From NCBI GenBank assembly GCA_016875195.1, contig VGRY01000047.1, positions 1 through 33,743 on the forward strand: a stretch of DNA of 33,743 bases. Reading direction: 5' to 3'. Positions 8,695-16,817 of the stretch are shown here, one piece after another. How positions within the stretch are numbered: position 1 is the first letter of the stretch; every line of letters starts with the position of its first letter. The position numbers and the translations under genes are program-made. The notes beneath the pieces were generated by a model. The model ran no database searches and had not been told where the DNA came from. It was given only the letters and a program-made list of their open reading frames with translations. This stretch comes from Deltaproteobacteria bacterium. Its GTDB lineage: Bacteria > Desulfobacterota > BSN033 > UBA1163.

Positions 8695-9873
8695 TTAGTA
8701 AATGTATTTTACTCCCACCTCTTCGGAAAGAGGACTTTCATTCTTTCGGACCGAATTATCCACTGCTGTCACAGCATAATCGTAATCTTTCCCGATTTGA
8801 ACCTCTGTATCAAGATAGGTCTCTTTTGTCAGAGGAGCAGGGTTCAGTCTTTTAAACTCCCCCTCTCCTGTCTTTCTCCGATAAACATGATAGCCCAAAA
8901 GATCTGCCTCTCTGTTCTTTCTCCAGTTGAGCTCAATCCCGTTCCTCAGGGGGACGGCTACCAGTCCGAGGGGAGGCGACGGAGGGATCAGGTCGGTGGG
9001 TGTGATGGGAAGACTTAATGACCCCTTGCCTTCGATATCGGTCTTAACGACTCGTTTCACTGCCCTGACGGAATAGGTGTATCTTTTTTCATTCTCTACG
9101 CTCAGGTCCGAATATTGGGTGACTTTGAGAACTTCCCTGTTGAGCGGTTGGAAAGAAAATTCCTCTCCTTCCCCTTTCCGGTAGATATGATAACCTGTTG
9201 CCCCCAGGACAGGTTCCCAACTGATATCCACCTTCTTATCCCCCCTCTCAGCCTTCACCGCCGAGGTCGTATGGGGTGGATAATCCCAGAATACGGTGAC
9301 AGGATTGGAAGGAGAACTGGGATGCCCTCTCCGGTTTAATGTCACCACCTGAAAAACGTAAACCTTCCTCGGCTCTAAATCCTCAAATAGGAGGGACATC
9401 TTCTTTCCCTTATCCTCTCCTTTTCTATCAAGCTTCGTCTCAAAAACCACCTTTGATTTCTCTCCGCACCCCCTGCATTGATCACCGACCAGATCTCCTT
9501 CAGAGCGGAGTATCTTAAACTCCGACAGATCCGTTAGTACAGATTTATCGGTATTTTCTTTAGGAAAAGTCCATTCCAGGAGAATTCGTTCTTCTCTCGA
9601 CTTCGCTTCGAGGTCAACAATCCGTTTGGGAACCACCGATGACCACGGCGCCGGAGGCGCCTTTTGACCACATCCCGTTACCAGCGACAGGAATGTCACC
9701 GATATTATCAACGATAGTAGAACGATCCTCGTTTTCGATTTATGTCTCCCATTCCAAATTCCAAATAAATTACAAATACCAATCTCCAATGAGCGAAATG
9801 GTTTTGTTTGGAATTTGAAAAATTGATCATTGGAATTTATTTGTAATTTGGTGCTTGTTATTTGGCGCTTCAT
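8695..9873 (-). CDS. Lipoprotein with fibronectin type III repeats
   Basis: This appears to be an envelope lipoprotein. A hydrophobic segment at about residues 49-64 leads to the lipobox LVTGC (Cys68), followed by GQKAPPAP. The rest is roughly three FN3-like beta-sandwich repeats (about 80-175, 185-280 and 285-390), marked by IDLSWEP-type and YHIYRKGEGEEF / YHVYRRKTGEGEF strands. The precise function is unknown; binding or structural surface roles are typical. The only ATG in frame is at 9873, overlapping the yggS stop as ATGA. The first ~42 codons coincide with an intergenic-repeat-like sequence (9752-9868), so residues 1-45 are not a normal signal-peptide start. Translation may instead begin at a non-ATG codon nearer the hydrophobic segment. 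Confidence 0.8.
   Translation of the reverse strand: MKRQITSTKLQINSNDQFFKFQTKPFRSLEIGICNLFGIWNGRHKSKTRIVLLSLIISVTFLSLVTGCGQKAPPAPWSSVVPKRIVDLEAKSREERILLEWTFPKENTDKSVLTDLSEFKILRSEGDLVGDQCRGCGEKSKVVFETKLDRKGEDKGKKMSLLFEDLEPRKVYVFQVVTLNRRGHPSSPSNPVTVFWDYPPHTTSAVKAERGDKKVDISWEPVLGATGYHIYRKGEGEEFSFQPLNREVLKVTQYSDLSVENEKRYTYSVRAVKRVVKTDIEGKGSLSLPITPTDLIPPSPPLGLVAVPLRNGIELNWRKNREADLLGYHVYRRKTGEGEFKRLNPAPLTKETYLDTEVQIGKDYDYAVTAVDNSVRKNESPLSEEVGVKYIY
9752..9868. repeat. Diverged inverted-repeat element (family B) inside a lipoprotein 5' coding region
   Basis: The left arm has CCAAATTCCAAATAAATTAC and the right arm has GGAATTTATTTGTAATTTGG, followed by TGCTTGTTATTTGG; the arms are imperfect reverse complements. 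The layout (arm, TTTGTTTGGAATTTGAAAAA centre, GTGCTTG near the right end) matches the family A elements with CCAA in place of CGAA. In this copy the frame is open through the element and joins the lipoprotein gene. Confidence 0.6.
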
Positions 9874-10550
9874 TTCCGTGCTCCGAAAATTGCTGTTCCC
9901 ACTCTCACATGGGTCGCCCCTTCCTCAATGGCAACCTCAAAATCATTCGACATTCCCATGGAAAGTTCTTTTACAGGAATGTCTTCCTTGACCATCCTTT
10001 CCTTTAACGCTCGCAGTTGAATAAAGTAAGGCCGGCTCAGCTCCGGATCATCAAAGTAAGGCGGCATGGTCATCAGTCCAATTAAAGAAAGATTCTGAAA
10101 ATTGGAAACCTGTCTCGCAATATCAAATGCCTTTTCTTCTTCCGTTCCAAATTTACTGGCCTCTCCGGAGAGATTAACTTCGACCATCACATTCATTCTC
10201 CGGCTCTCTTTTTCAGCCCTCCGGTTCAACTCTTCTGCCAACGGGATGGAGTCAATAGAATGTATCATATCAAAAAGTCGGATCGCATACTTCACCTTAT
10301 TCGACTGAAGATGCCCGATGAAATGCCATGAAACACCATGACCGATCTCCTCAATCTTCTTCTGTGCCTCCTGCACATAATTTTCACCTAAAATGGTAAC
10401 ACCCGCCTCGATGGCTTCTTTGATTCGATCAGTCTCTACGGTCTTAGAGACTGCAACCAGTTTGACTTCAGCTGGATTTCTTCCTGCACGTCGAGCGGCC
10501 TTATCTATTCTTTCCATCACCCTTAGAAGATTTTCTTTGATTGACGACAT
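9870..10550 (-). CDS. yggS: YggS/PROSC family pyridoxal phosphate homeostasis protein
   Basis: This is a 226-aa, single-domain TIM-barrel PLP-binding protein that buffers PLP and affects amino-acid metabolism; it has no known catalytic activity. Lys36 in LVAVSKT binds PLP. GENYVQEAQKK, WHFIGHLQSNKVK, LMTMPPYFDDPE, LSMGMSNDFEVAIEEGATHV and VGTAIFGAR are standard family segments. The ATG at 10550 is taken; a TTG at 10556 overlapping the maf stop is the alternative. Neither has a clear ribosome binding site, so translation may be coupled to maf. It ends overlapping the lipoprotein ATG. Confidence 0.94.
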   Translation of the reverse strand: MSSIKENLLRVMERIDKAARRAGRNPAEVKLVAVSKTVETDRIKEAIEAGVTILGENYVQEAQKKIEEIGHGVSWHFIGHLQSNKVKYAIRLFDMIHSIDSIPLAEELNRRAEKESRRMNVMVEVNLSGEASKFGTEEEKAFDIARQVSNFQNLSLIGLMTMPPYFDDPELSRPYFIQLRALKERMVKEDIPVKELSMGMSNDFEVAIEEGATHVRVGTAIFGARK

Positions 10551-10551
10551 A

Positions 10552-10586
10552 TTCAATCTAAAATCTGCAATTTGAAATCTGCAATC
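10552..10586. repeat. AATCTGCAAT-type repeat tract at the maf/yggS junction
   Basis: AAATCTGCAAT occurs twice within about 25 bp, with TTTGAA between, in the last codons of maf and the yggS leader. It encodes the non-conserved C-terminal residues of Maf (ADFKLQILD). This resembles the low-complexity repeats seen at the other junctions of this operon. Confidence 0.4.
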
Positions 10587-11158
10587 GCCAAGGCTTTCAA
10601 CCGAACCAACATCTCAACCAACTCACACAAAGGAAGGCCAACCACATTGGTATAGGACCCATTGATCGATTCAATCATAAACGATCCGATTCCCTGAATG
10701 CCATACCCTCCGGCCTTATCAAAGGGCTCACCAGTGTTGACATACCACTCCATCTCAATCGGGCTGAGTGTCTTTACCTTTACCGCTGTCTCAACCGCTT
10801 CGCATTCGCCCTTCTCTTTTTTATAATGGCGGACAGAGATGCCAGTCAAAACCCGATGTTCCTTTCCGCTGATCATCCGGAGCATCTTTATCGCTTCCTT
10901 CCGGTTCGTCGGCTTCCCTAAGATGACCCCATCAACATAGACAATGGTGTCGGCCCCAATCACCCAATCATCAGGATATTGATTCCCAACATCTAAAGCC
11001 TTGGTATCTGCCAGTCGAATCACATGCTCTTTAGGAGATTCACCTGGAATAATATCCTCTTCGATTTTACTGGGGATCACCTCAAAATCGAGGCCCAGTT
11101 GTTTAAGCAACTCAAATCTTCGTGGAGACTTCGAGGCAAGGATCAATCGGTTTGACAC
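10553..11158 (-). CDS. maf: Maf family nucleotide pyrophosphatase
   Basis: Maf proteins hydrolyse dTTP, UTP and modified nucleotides to monophosphates and are linked to septum formation. The product is 201 aa. The N-terminal SKSPRR motif is at residues 9-14, and GADTIVYVDG, LGKPTNRKEAIKML, SGKEHRVLTG and KAGGYGIQGIGS follow in the family order. The start is GTG at 11158, which places the conserved ILASKSPRR segment where the family has it. A good promoter lies so close that the transcript would begin at or next to this GTG. The last ~10 residues come from a junction repeat. It is the first gene of the minus-strand operon. Confidence 0.94.
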   Translation of the reverse strand: MSNRLILASKSPRRFELLKQLGLDFEVIPSKIEEDIIPGESPKEHVIRLADTKALDVGNQYPDDWVIGADTIVYVDGVILGKPTNRKEAIKMLRMISGKEHRVLTGISVRHYKKEKGECEAVETAVKVKTLSPIEMEWYVNTGEPFDKAGGYGIQGIGSFMIESINGSYTNVVGLPLCELVEMLVRLKALAIADFKLQILD

Positions 11159-11164
11159 CTTTAA

Positions 11165-11193
11165 AAACTAAAGGAAATCCAGAAGTTTGTCAA
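11165..11193 (-). promoter_or_regulatory. Sigma-70-type promoter for the maf operon
   Basis: On the minus strand TTGACA (11193-11188), a 17-bp spacer and TAGTTT (11170-11165) are seen. The expected transcription start is about 11157-11159, which is the first base of the maf GTG (11158), implying a leaderless or nearly leaderless mRNA. Confidence 0.65.
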
Positions 11194-11223
11194 TATTCAA
11201 CTGGGGCAACAGAGGAACCGGTG

Positions 11224-11252
11224 TTGACTGCCATCATTAAATCTGGTAGGTT
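11224..11252 (+). promoter_or_regulatory. Probable promoter for rfaE2-lon
   Basis: TTGACT (11224-11229), a 17-bp spacer and TAGGTT (11247-11252) lie just before the AGGAGG ribosome binding site of rfaE2. The -10 match is moderate. It is divergent from the maf promoter in the same 110-bp gap. Confidence 0.5.
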
Positions 11253-11268
11253 TTGAATAGGAGGAATA

Positions 11269-11751
11269 ATGAAGGAAAAGATAAGAACAAGAAATGATCT
11301 CCCGAAAATAGTCCAAGATCTCAAGGCTAAAGGGAAACGAATTGTTTTTACAAACGGCTGCTTTGACATCCTCCATGTCGGTCATTTAAGATATTTAGAG
11401 AAAGCCAAATCTCTCGGAGATTTCCTTGTCGTTGGACTAAATAGCGACCGATCGGTTCGAACCATTAAGGGTCCTGACCGACCTATTCTGCCCGAAGAAG
11501 AGAGGGCTGAGGTTCTCTCCGGCCTCTGGTGTGTCGATTATATCACCCTGTTCGATGAATCCACTCCACTGGAACTGATCACTTCTATTAAACCCAATGT
11601 CCTGGTCAAGGGTGGCGATTGGACAAAAGAGACCACTGTGGGAAAGGATGTGGTGGAGGGATCGGGCGGAGAAGTTGTCATCCTTCCTTTTGTCGAAGGG
11701 TCTTCCACTACAAATATCATTGAAACAATCCTAATGAGATTTCAAAAATAA
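11269..11751 (+). CDS. rfaE2: D-glycero-beta-D-manno-heptose 1-phosphate adenylyltransferase
   Basis: This enzyme activates heptose-1-phosphate with ATP to form ADP-heptose for the LPS inner core, which implies a Gram-negative envelope. The product is 160 aa and corresponds to the C-terminal (cytidylyltransferase-fold) domain of HldE, encoded here as a stand-alone gene. The signature [17 protein letters not shown] carries the HxGH nucleotide-binding motif at residues 36-39, and VKGGDW and SSTTNIIE follow. The ATG at 11269 has a strong AGGAGG 5 nt upstream. The kinase half (rfaE1) is not in the window. It is followed by lon after 59 bp. Confidence 0.94.
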   Translation: MKEKIRTRNDLPKIVQDLKAKGKRIVFTNGCFDILHVGHLRYLEKAKSLGDFLVVGLNSDRSVRTIKGPDRPILPEEERAEVLSGLWCVDYITLFDESTPLELITSIKPNVLVKGGDWTKETTVGKDVVEGSGGEVVILPFVEGSSTTNIIETILMRFQK

Positions 11752-11771
11752 TTTTAAAATCTCTGAAATCA

Positions 11772-11801
11772 AGGGAGCGGTAAGTAGTTTTAAGGCTCCC
11801 T
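11772..11801 (+). other. Hairpin just upstream of lon
   Basis: AGGGAGC (11772-11778) and GCTCCCT (11795-11801) form a perfect 7-bp stem with a 16-nt loop, ending 9 bp before the lon ATG. It has no T-tract, so it is not a classic terminator. It could limit ribosome access or be incidental. Confidence 0.4.
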
Positions 11802-11810
11802 CAAGGCGCC

Positions 11811-14162
11811 ATGAAAAGAGAACGTGAAAAAGGTTTATTATCACCCCCTGACAAGCTTCCCCTTTTACCCGTAAGGGATATTGTTGTCTTTCCATACATG
11901 GTTCTTCCGCTCTTTGTCACACGGGAAAAATCGGTCAAAGCCCTGGAAGAGGCCCTGGCGAAGGATCGGCTCATCTTCCTCGTTTCCCAGAAGAACCTCA
12001 CCGAAGAGGAGCCAGCCATTAAAGATCTCTATCGGGTAGGAACAGTGGCGCTTGTAATGAAAATGCTGAAGCTCCCGGATGGAAAGATCAAGATTCTCAT
12101 CCAGGGACTGTCCAAGGCCGCCATTAAGGATATTCTTTATTCAACTCCTTACCATCTTGTTAGAGTTGAGAATATCAAGGACCCTTTCCTCACTGAGATC
12201 ACCCTTGAGATTGAGGCCCTGATGAGAAGTGTCAGGGAACAGTTGGAGCGAATTGCCTCCTATGGAAAATTAATCTCTCCGGATCTGATGTTCGTTCTCG
12301 AAAGCGTGGATGATCCTGGACGGCTGGCTGACCTAGTTGCCTCCAACCTCGAATTGCCTGTAGAGAAAGCTCAGGAGATTCTTGAAATCTTCGATCCCAT
12401 TGAAAGGTTGAAAATGGTCAGCGACCTTCTTGGCAAAGAGGTTCAGGTCCTGACCATGCAGGCGAAGATCCAATCCCAGGCTAGAGAGGAAATGACCAAA
12501 ACACAGAGGGAATACTATCTCCGGGAACAGATGAGAGCCATCCGGAGCGAATTAGGCGAGGTGGATGAACGGTCCAAGGAGTTTAAAGAACTCCGGCAGA
12601 AGATCAAAAAGGCTAAGATGCCCCCTGAGGTGGAGAAGGAAGCGAATAAGGAACTGGGGCGGCTCGATCAGATGCATCCTGATTCTGCCGAGGCTTCCAT
12701 TGTCCGAACTTACCTCGACTGGCTCATTGAAATGCCCTGGTCAATATCGACCCCCAATAATCTCGACCTTAAAGAGGCGAAAAAGGTTTTGGAGGAGGAC
12801 CATTATAACCTTGAAAAGGTGAAGGAACGGATTCTCGAATATCTGAGCGTTCACAAGTTGAAAAAGAAGATTAAAGGTCCTGTCCTCTGTTTTATCGGAC
12901 CACCCGGAGTTGGAAAAACCTCCCTCGGAAAATCGATCGCCAGAGCCCTTGGAAGAAAATTCGTCAGAATCTCATTGGGGGGAATAAGGGATGAAGCTGA
13001 GATCCGGGGCCATCGCCGCACCTATGTGGGTGCCATGCCCGGGCGGATCATTCAATCAATCAAGCAGGCGGGAAGCAATAATCCTGTCTTCATGATGGAC
13101 GAAGTCGATAAGATCGGCGTCGATTTTAGGGGAGATCCGGCCTCTGCGCTTCTTGAAGTTCTCGACCCCGAGCAGAACAGTGCCTTCAGCGATCACTATC
13201 TCAATCTTCCCTTCGACCTTTCCCGGGTGATGTTCATCACCACAGGGAATGTGACTGATCCCATTCCCTCTGCCCTCAAAGACCGGATGGAGGTCATCAA
13301 TATTCCCGGATATACGGACAGGGAGAAATTGAAGATCGCCCGGGCCTTCCTTCTTCCGAGGCAGATGGAGGAGAATGGAATCGGACCAGCATTTATAGAA
13401 ATATCTGACCAGGCCATCCTCCAGATTATCTCTCAATATACACAGGAGGCAGGGCTCCGAAATCTCGAAAGGGAATTGGCCTCAATCTGCAGGAAGGTAG
13501 CCAAAAAAGTGGCTGAAGGCAAGAAGGAGAGGACGAAGATTACTGCGAGGAATCTCAGTCAATTCCTGGGTCCCCCTCAATTCCTCCCTGACGAGGAGCA
13601 GGAGCGCAATGAAATTGGTGTGGCAACCGGCCTGGCCTGGACAGAGGTCGGAGGTGAAGTCCTCCATGTGGAGGCATCGACCACTCCCGGAAAGGGTTCT
13701 CTCATTCTCACCGGTCATTTAGGAGAAGTGATGAAAGAATCCGCACAGGCTGCCTTTACCTACACGCGCTCTAAAGCAAAGGCTTATCGGATCAAGGCAA
13801 ATGATCTGAACGAGAAAGAGGTTCATATTCATGTCCCTTCAGGCGCCATTCCAAAGGATGGCCCTTCTGCCGGCATTACCATGGCTGTCTCCCTCATCTC
13901 GGCGCTCTCGGGGATTCCTGTCAAGAAGGATGTGGCCATGACAGGCGAGATCACACTGAGAGGGAGAGTCCTTCCAGTCGGAGGTCTTAAGGAGAAAGCC
14001 CTTGCCGCCCTTCGGGCAAATATTAAGAAGATGGTTATCCCTTATCCGAATAAAAAGGACCTCGTTGAACTCCCATCCTATCTCCGTAAGAAGATGGACT
14101 TCGTCCCTGTCAAACATATGGATGAAGTGCTCAAGGTAGCACTGCCTAAACGTAAAAGATAG
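11811..14162 (+). CDS. lon: ATP-dependent serine protease Lon
   Basis: Lon is a cytosolic AAA+ protease that degrades misfolded and regulatory proteins. The product is 783 aa (E. coli 784) with the full LonA layout. There is an N-terminal substrate domain beginning [19 protein letters not shown], and a coiled middle with [19 protein letters not shown]. The Walker A motif GPPGVGKTS is near residue 363 and the Walker B motif [11 protein letters not shown] follows. The protease domain has catalytic Ser in [11 protein letters not shown] (about residue 686) and Lys in [10 protein letters not shown] (about 727). The start is ATG at 11811 with only a weak ribosome binding site, behind a 7-bp hairpin. 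No HAIR or other heat-shock operator is recognised. Confidence 0.97.
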   Translation: MKREREKGLLSPPDKLPLLPVRDIVVFPYMVLPLFVTREKSVKALEEALAKDRLIFLVSQKNLTEEEPAIKDLYRVGTVALVMKMLKLPDGKIKILIQGLSKAAIKDILYSTPYHLVRVENIKDPFLTEITLEIEALMRSVREQLERIASYGKLISPDLMFVLESVDDPGRLADLVASNLELPVEKAQEILEIFDPIERLKMVSDLLGKEVQVLTMQAKIQSQAREEMTKTQREYYLREQMRAIRSELGEVDERSKEFKELRQKIKKAKMPPEVEKEANKELGRLDQMHPDSAEASIVRTYLDWLIEMPWSISTPNNLDLKEAKKVLEEDHYNLEKVKERILEYLSVHKLKKKIKGPVLCFIGPPGVGKTSLGKSIARALGRKFVRISLGGIRDEAEIRGHRRTYVGAMPGRIIQSIKQAGSNNPVFMMDEVDKIGVDFRGDPASALLEVLDPEQNSAFSDHYLNLPFDLSRVMFITTGNVTDPIPSALKDRMEVINIPGYTDREKLKIARAFLLPRQMEENGIGPAFIEISDQAILQIISQYTQEAGLRNLERELASICRKVAKKVAEGKKERTKITARNLSQFLGPPQFLPDEEQERNEIGVATGLAWTEVGGEVLHVEASTTPGKGSLILTGHLGEVMKESAQAAFTYTRSKAKAYRIKANDLNEKEVHIHVPSGAIPKDGPSAGITMAVSLISALSGIPVKKDVAMTGEITLRGRVLPVGGLKEKALAALRANIKKMVIPYPNKKDLVELPSYLRKKMDFVPVKHMDEVLKVALPKRKR

Positions 14163-14165
14163 GAA

Positions 14166-14193
14166 GGAGTTCGGAGTTCGGAGTTCGGAGTTG
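14166..14193 (+). repeat. GGAGTTC tandem heptamer repeat spanning the thiL start
   Basis: Three exact copies of GGAGTTC (14166-14186) are followed by GGAGTTG (14187-14193). The last unit's TTG is the predicted start codon of thiL. The GGAG of the third copy (14180-14183) lies 7 nt before it and can serve as the ribosome binding site. Confidence 0.7.
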
Positions 14194-15198
14194 AGCATAA
14201 CTAAGAAAACCCTTCAGGACATCGGTGAATTCGGGCTCATTGCGAAAATCAGAAACTGGATGGCAACCTCCCGTCCTGAAGTGGTCCGTTCCATTGGCGA
14301 TGATGTGGCTGTCATTGACATGGGCCAAAAGGCCCTTCTCCTCACAACCGATATCCTCATCGAAGATATTCACTTCGAGCGATCCTGGACCGATCCCTAT
14401 CGTCTGGGAAGAAAATCTCTGGCCGTCAACATCAGCGACATCGCAGCCATGGGTGGAACCCCAAAATACTTCCTCATCTCAATCGGCCTCCCCAAGCGCC
14501 TCCCTCTCTCTTTCACATCCCTCTTCTACCGGGGATTGAAAGATGAAGCCAGACGGTTTCAGGTTGATTTGATCGGCGGGGACACCTCCCTTTCTCCGAA
14601 AATCATCATCAACATCTGCCTCATAGGCGAAGGGAAAAAGGGGAATATTCTTTTCAGAAACGGAGCAAAAGTTGGAGATGATCTCTATGCTTCAGGAACG
14701 CTGGGAGATGCGGCATTGGGATTAAAAATTCTCCAGGACAAAGGGCTCAGAAAAAAACCAAAAGGATTAGTCAATAAACACCTTTCCCCTACTCCAAGGG
14801 TCGAATTAGGCCAGGCCCTCGCTAAAAAACATATTGCCTCTGCCATGATCGATATCAGTGACGGCCTTCTAAACGACACCAACCATATCCTCGAAGAAAG
14901 CAAAGTCGGAGCGCAGCTATGGGAAGATCGCATTCCCCTTTCAACCCTCTACAGGAGATGGGCCCAGACTTATTCAAAAGCTCCTTATCAGATCGCTCTA
15001 AGTGGAGGAGAGGATTATGAGCTTCTCTTTACTGCTTCACCTCAAAAGAGAGCGAAGGTCTCATCCCTTGCCCGCTCATTAAATATCCCCCTCACCCGTG
15101 TCGGCGAAATCCTTCCAGAAAAAGAAGGGGTTCATCTCATCCGAAAGGGGGGAAAAGAAGTCAAATTACCCCGGTTAGGTTTTGACCATTTTAGATAA
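14191..15198 (+). CDS. thiL: Thiamine-monophosphate kinase
   Basis: ThiL phosphorylates thiamine monophosphate to thiamine diphosphate, the active cofactor, using ATP and Mg2+. The product is 335 aa, the usual length, of the PurM/AIRS fold. Visible motifs are IGEFGLIAKI-like DIGEFGLIAKI near the N-terminus, SIGDDVAVID (metal and nucleotide binding), LAVNISDIAAMGG, LIGGDTSLSP, MIDISDGLLNDTNHI and ALSGGEDYELLF. The TTG at 14191 is the only start giving the conserved N-terminus, and both the start and its GGAG site lie inside a heptamer repeat. It begins 28 bp after lon. No other thiamine genes are adjacent. Confidence 0.94.
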   Translation: MSITKKTLQDIGEFGLIAKIRNWMATSRPEVVRSIGDDVAVIDMGQKALLLTTDILIEDIHFERSWTDPYRLGRKSLAVNISDIAAMGGTPKYFLISIGLPKRLPLSFTSLFYRGLKDEARRFQVDLIGGDTSLSPKIIINICLIGEGKKGNILFRNGAKVGDDLYASGTLGDAALGLKILQDKGLRKKPKGLVNKHLSPTPRVELGQALAKKHIASAMIDISDGLLNDTNHILEESKVGAQLWEDRIPLSTLYRRWAQTYSKAPYQIALSGGEDYELLFTASPQKRAKVSSLARSLNIPLTRVGEILPEKEGVHLIRKGGKEVKLPRLGFDHFR

Positions 15199-15270
15199 CC
15201 CCTCCTTCCTCTCTCTAAAAAATTGGTACGTAATTGCCTAAAATCGGCTCTCTAATCCCTCCTTTCCTCC

Positions 15271-15318
15271 CCTGCCTACCGGCAGGTAGGCTTTGCAAAA
15301 GGTCCCGATAAATCGGGA
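15271..15318. repeat. Pair of GC-rich hairpins
   Basis: CCTGCCTACCGGCAGGTAGG (15271-15290) can fold as CCTGCC/GGCAGG or as CCTACC/GGTAGG. It is followed by TCCCGAT-AA-ATCGGGA (15303-15318). A CCCCGAT/ATCGGGG hairpin also occurs in repeat copy A1. No T-tract follows, so a terminator role is unlikely. Confidence 0.5.
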
Positions 15319-15459
15319 TTTGGAAAACCAGGGGCCGGGGGAGATTTTCCGAAAGATGCCTTCTCTATGATGAATTTTTAGTAATTCTGACCGACATTTG
15401 GTAAGATAACGCTATGATATTACGCATGTTTTAAGATTTCTTCAAACCTTTTCTTTGTC

Positions 15460-15488
15460 TTGACAAACCCCTCCCCCATTATTATCTT
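15460..15488 (+). promoter_or_regulatory. Promoter for hrcA
   Basis: TTGACA (15460-15465), a 17-bp spacer and TATCTT (15483-15488) lie 60 bp before the hrcA ATG. It matches housekeeping sigma-70 rather than the heat-shock sigma-32 layout, whose spacing is not met. Confidence 0.65.
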
Positions 15489-15548
15489 TACCTCAACAAA
15501 CAGAACCGAATGATTTTTAACGGATTTTAAAGGGCTTTAAGAAGACCG

Positions 15549-16586
15549 ATGCTTCCTCTAACCAACAGAATGAAAGAGGTTCTCAAGATCGTCGTTGAAG
15601 ACTATACCTTCACTGCCGAGCCAGTAAGTTCGATGACCATTTCGAGAAAATCGGGTCTCCAACTCAGTCCTGCGACCATCAGGAACATCATGTCCGAATT
15701 GGAAGAGATGGGGTTCCTCCTTCAACCTCATACCTCAGCAGGAAGGGTTCCGACAGAGAGGGGTTATCGTTTCTATGTCGATTATCTCCTTGACATCAAT
15801 GAATTGAGCAGCAGGGAAAAGAGGGAGATTCGTTCAAGGTACACCGTTGTCCAGTCGGAGGTGAAAGACCTGTTCCGGGAAACCTGCCGGATGCTTTCAA
15901 CCTCTTCTAACTGCCTTGGCGTGGTCTGGGCGCCCCGGTTGAGCGAGCTCATCCTTCAACATATCGAGCTCGTAAAACTGAGAAATAATTTGACGCTGGC
16001 CATCCTCGTCAGCACAACAGGCATTGTCCAGAATCGAATTGTTGAGATGGATGAAGATCTTTCCCGATCCGATCTGGAACATCTTTCCGATAATCTCAAC
16101 AAACTTCTGTCAGGACTCACGCTCCAGCAGGTGAGGGAGAAACTCTTCAGCCAGATGAGGATGGAGAAGCATGCCTATGATCGCCTGTACCAGCAGACCA
16201 TCAAGCTGGGAGGCAAAGCCTTTTCCTCATTCGATGAGACCGATGTCTTTATCGAGGGGAGGACCAATATTCTCTCTGAGCCTGAGTTTGGGAATATTTC
16301 GACAATGACCAATCTCTTCCGCGCTTTTGAGGAAAAAACCATTCTGGTCAAACTCCTGGACAAGTGCATGGCCCCAAGAGGAGTTCAGATCTCCATCGGA
16401 TCAGAGAGCCAGGTGCAGCAGATGGAGACATGCAGTCTCGTCACTTCAACCTATGGCTGTGAAGGAAGGATCTGGGGAGCCCTGGGTGTCATTGGACCTC
16501 GAAGGATGAATTACTCCAGAATCATCCCGCTGGTGGACTACTCAGCAAGGCTGCTGAGCGAGATTCTGGATACTTACTATCATTAG
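15549..16586 (+). CDS. hrcA: Heat-inducible transcription repressor HrcA
   Basis: HrcA represses groE and dnaK operons by binding CIRCE operators and is folded by GroEL. The product is 345 aa, the usual length. The N-terminal winged-helix region includes MLPLTNRMKEVLKIVVEDY, GLQLSPATIRNIMSELEEMG and the HTSAGRVPTERGYRFYVDYL segment diagnostic of HrcA. A GAF-like dimerisation domain follows, and the C-terminus has GALGVIGPRRMNYSRIIPLV. The start is ATG at 15549 with a weak site upstream. It is first in hrcA-grpE-dnaK, a common bacterial order, but no CIRCE site is visible before any of the three genes. Confidence 0.96.
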   Translation: MLPLTNRMKEVLKIVVEDYTFTAEPVSSMTISRKSGLQLSPATIRNIMSELEEMGFLLQPHTSAGRVPTERGYRFYVDYLLDINELSSREKREIRSRYTVVQSEVKDLFRETCRMLSTSSNCLGVVWAPRLSELILQHIELVKLRNNLTLAILVSTTGIVQNRIVEMDEDLSRSDLEHLSDNLNKLLSGLTLQQVREKLFSQMRMEKHAYDRLYQQTIKLGGKAFSSFDETDVFIEGRTNILSEPEFGNISTMTNLFRAFEEKTILVKLLDKCMAPRGVQISIGSESQVQQMETCSLVTSTYGCEGRIWGALGVIGPRRMNYSRIIPLVDYSARLLSEILDTYYH

Positions 16587-16594
16587 ACCAGCCA

Positions 16595-16792
16595 GTTGCA
16601 AAAACGGGCAAGGGCAATCCGCCCTACAAGGCTTCGAATGGCGGTTTTTTTTAATTTTATAGAAAACGGGGGACTTCACTCAAAGTGAATTCCGGCAGGG
16701 AAACGAAACGGAAGTGCTGATACGGAAAAAGGTTCGCCTCGAAACCTTTCCGAACGGATCGCCCTTACCCGTTTGAGCAGAAATTATGCAAC
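16595..16792. repeat. Large palindromic element between hrcA and grpE
   Basis: The outer ends are GTTGCA (16595-16600) and TGCAAC (16787-16792). Inner arms 16602-16620 (AAACGGGCAAGGGCAATCC) and 16756-16774 pair at 17 of 19 positions. Internal hairpins are CCGCC/GGCGG with a T8 run (16619-16652), TTCACT-CAA-AGTGAA (16675-16689) and a bulged CGGAAA/TTTCCG stem (16723-16752). It contains CGGGGGACTT, also present in the element before dnaK. Confidence 0.65.
16619..16652 (+). terminator. Possible intrinsic terminator after hrcA
   Basis: CCGCC (16619-16623) and GGCGG (16640-16644) form a 5-bp stem with a 16-nt loop, followed by eight T residues (16645-16652). The stem is short. It may attenuate between hrcA and grpE rather than stop transcription fully. 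Confidence 0.45.
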
Positions 16793-16817
16793 ATCTGGGT
16801 AGATTGGAGTATTTATA

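Larger units (their letters stand above)
15199..15548. other. Intergenic region between thiL and hrcA
   Basis: No gene is seen in this 350-bp gap. It holds two compact hairpins (15271-15318), a purine-rich stretch with GGGGCCGGGGG near 15331, and a sigma-70-type promoter (15460-15488). I searched it by eye for the CIRCE operator (TTAGCACTC-N9-GAGTGCTAA) and found none. Confidence 0.6.

Noticed and set aside
15460-15490. Sigma-32 heat-shock promoter before hrcA
   Set aside because: CTTGACA and CCCCATTA are present but far too close together; TTGACA-17-TATCTT fits sigma-70 instead.
16695-16792. tRNA or small-RNA gene suggested by the GGTTCG-like sequence near 16731
   Set aside because: No acceptor stem, anticodon arm or CCA end can be drawn; the pairing is explained by the palindromic element.
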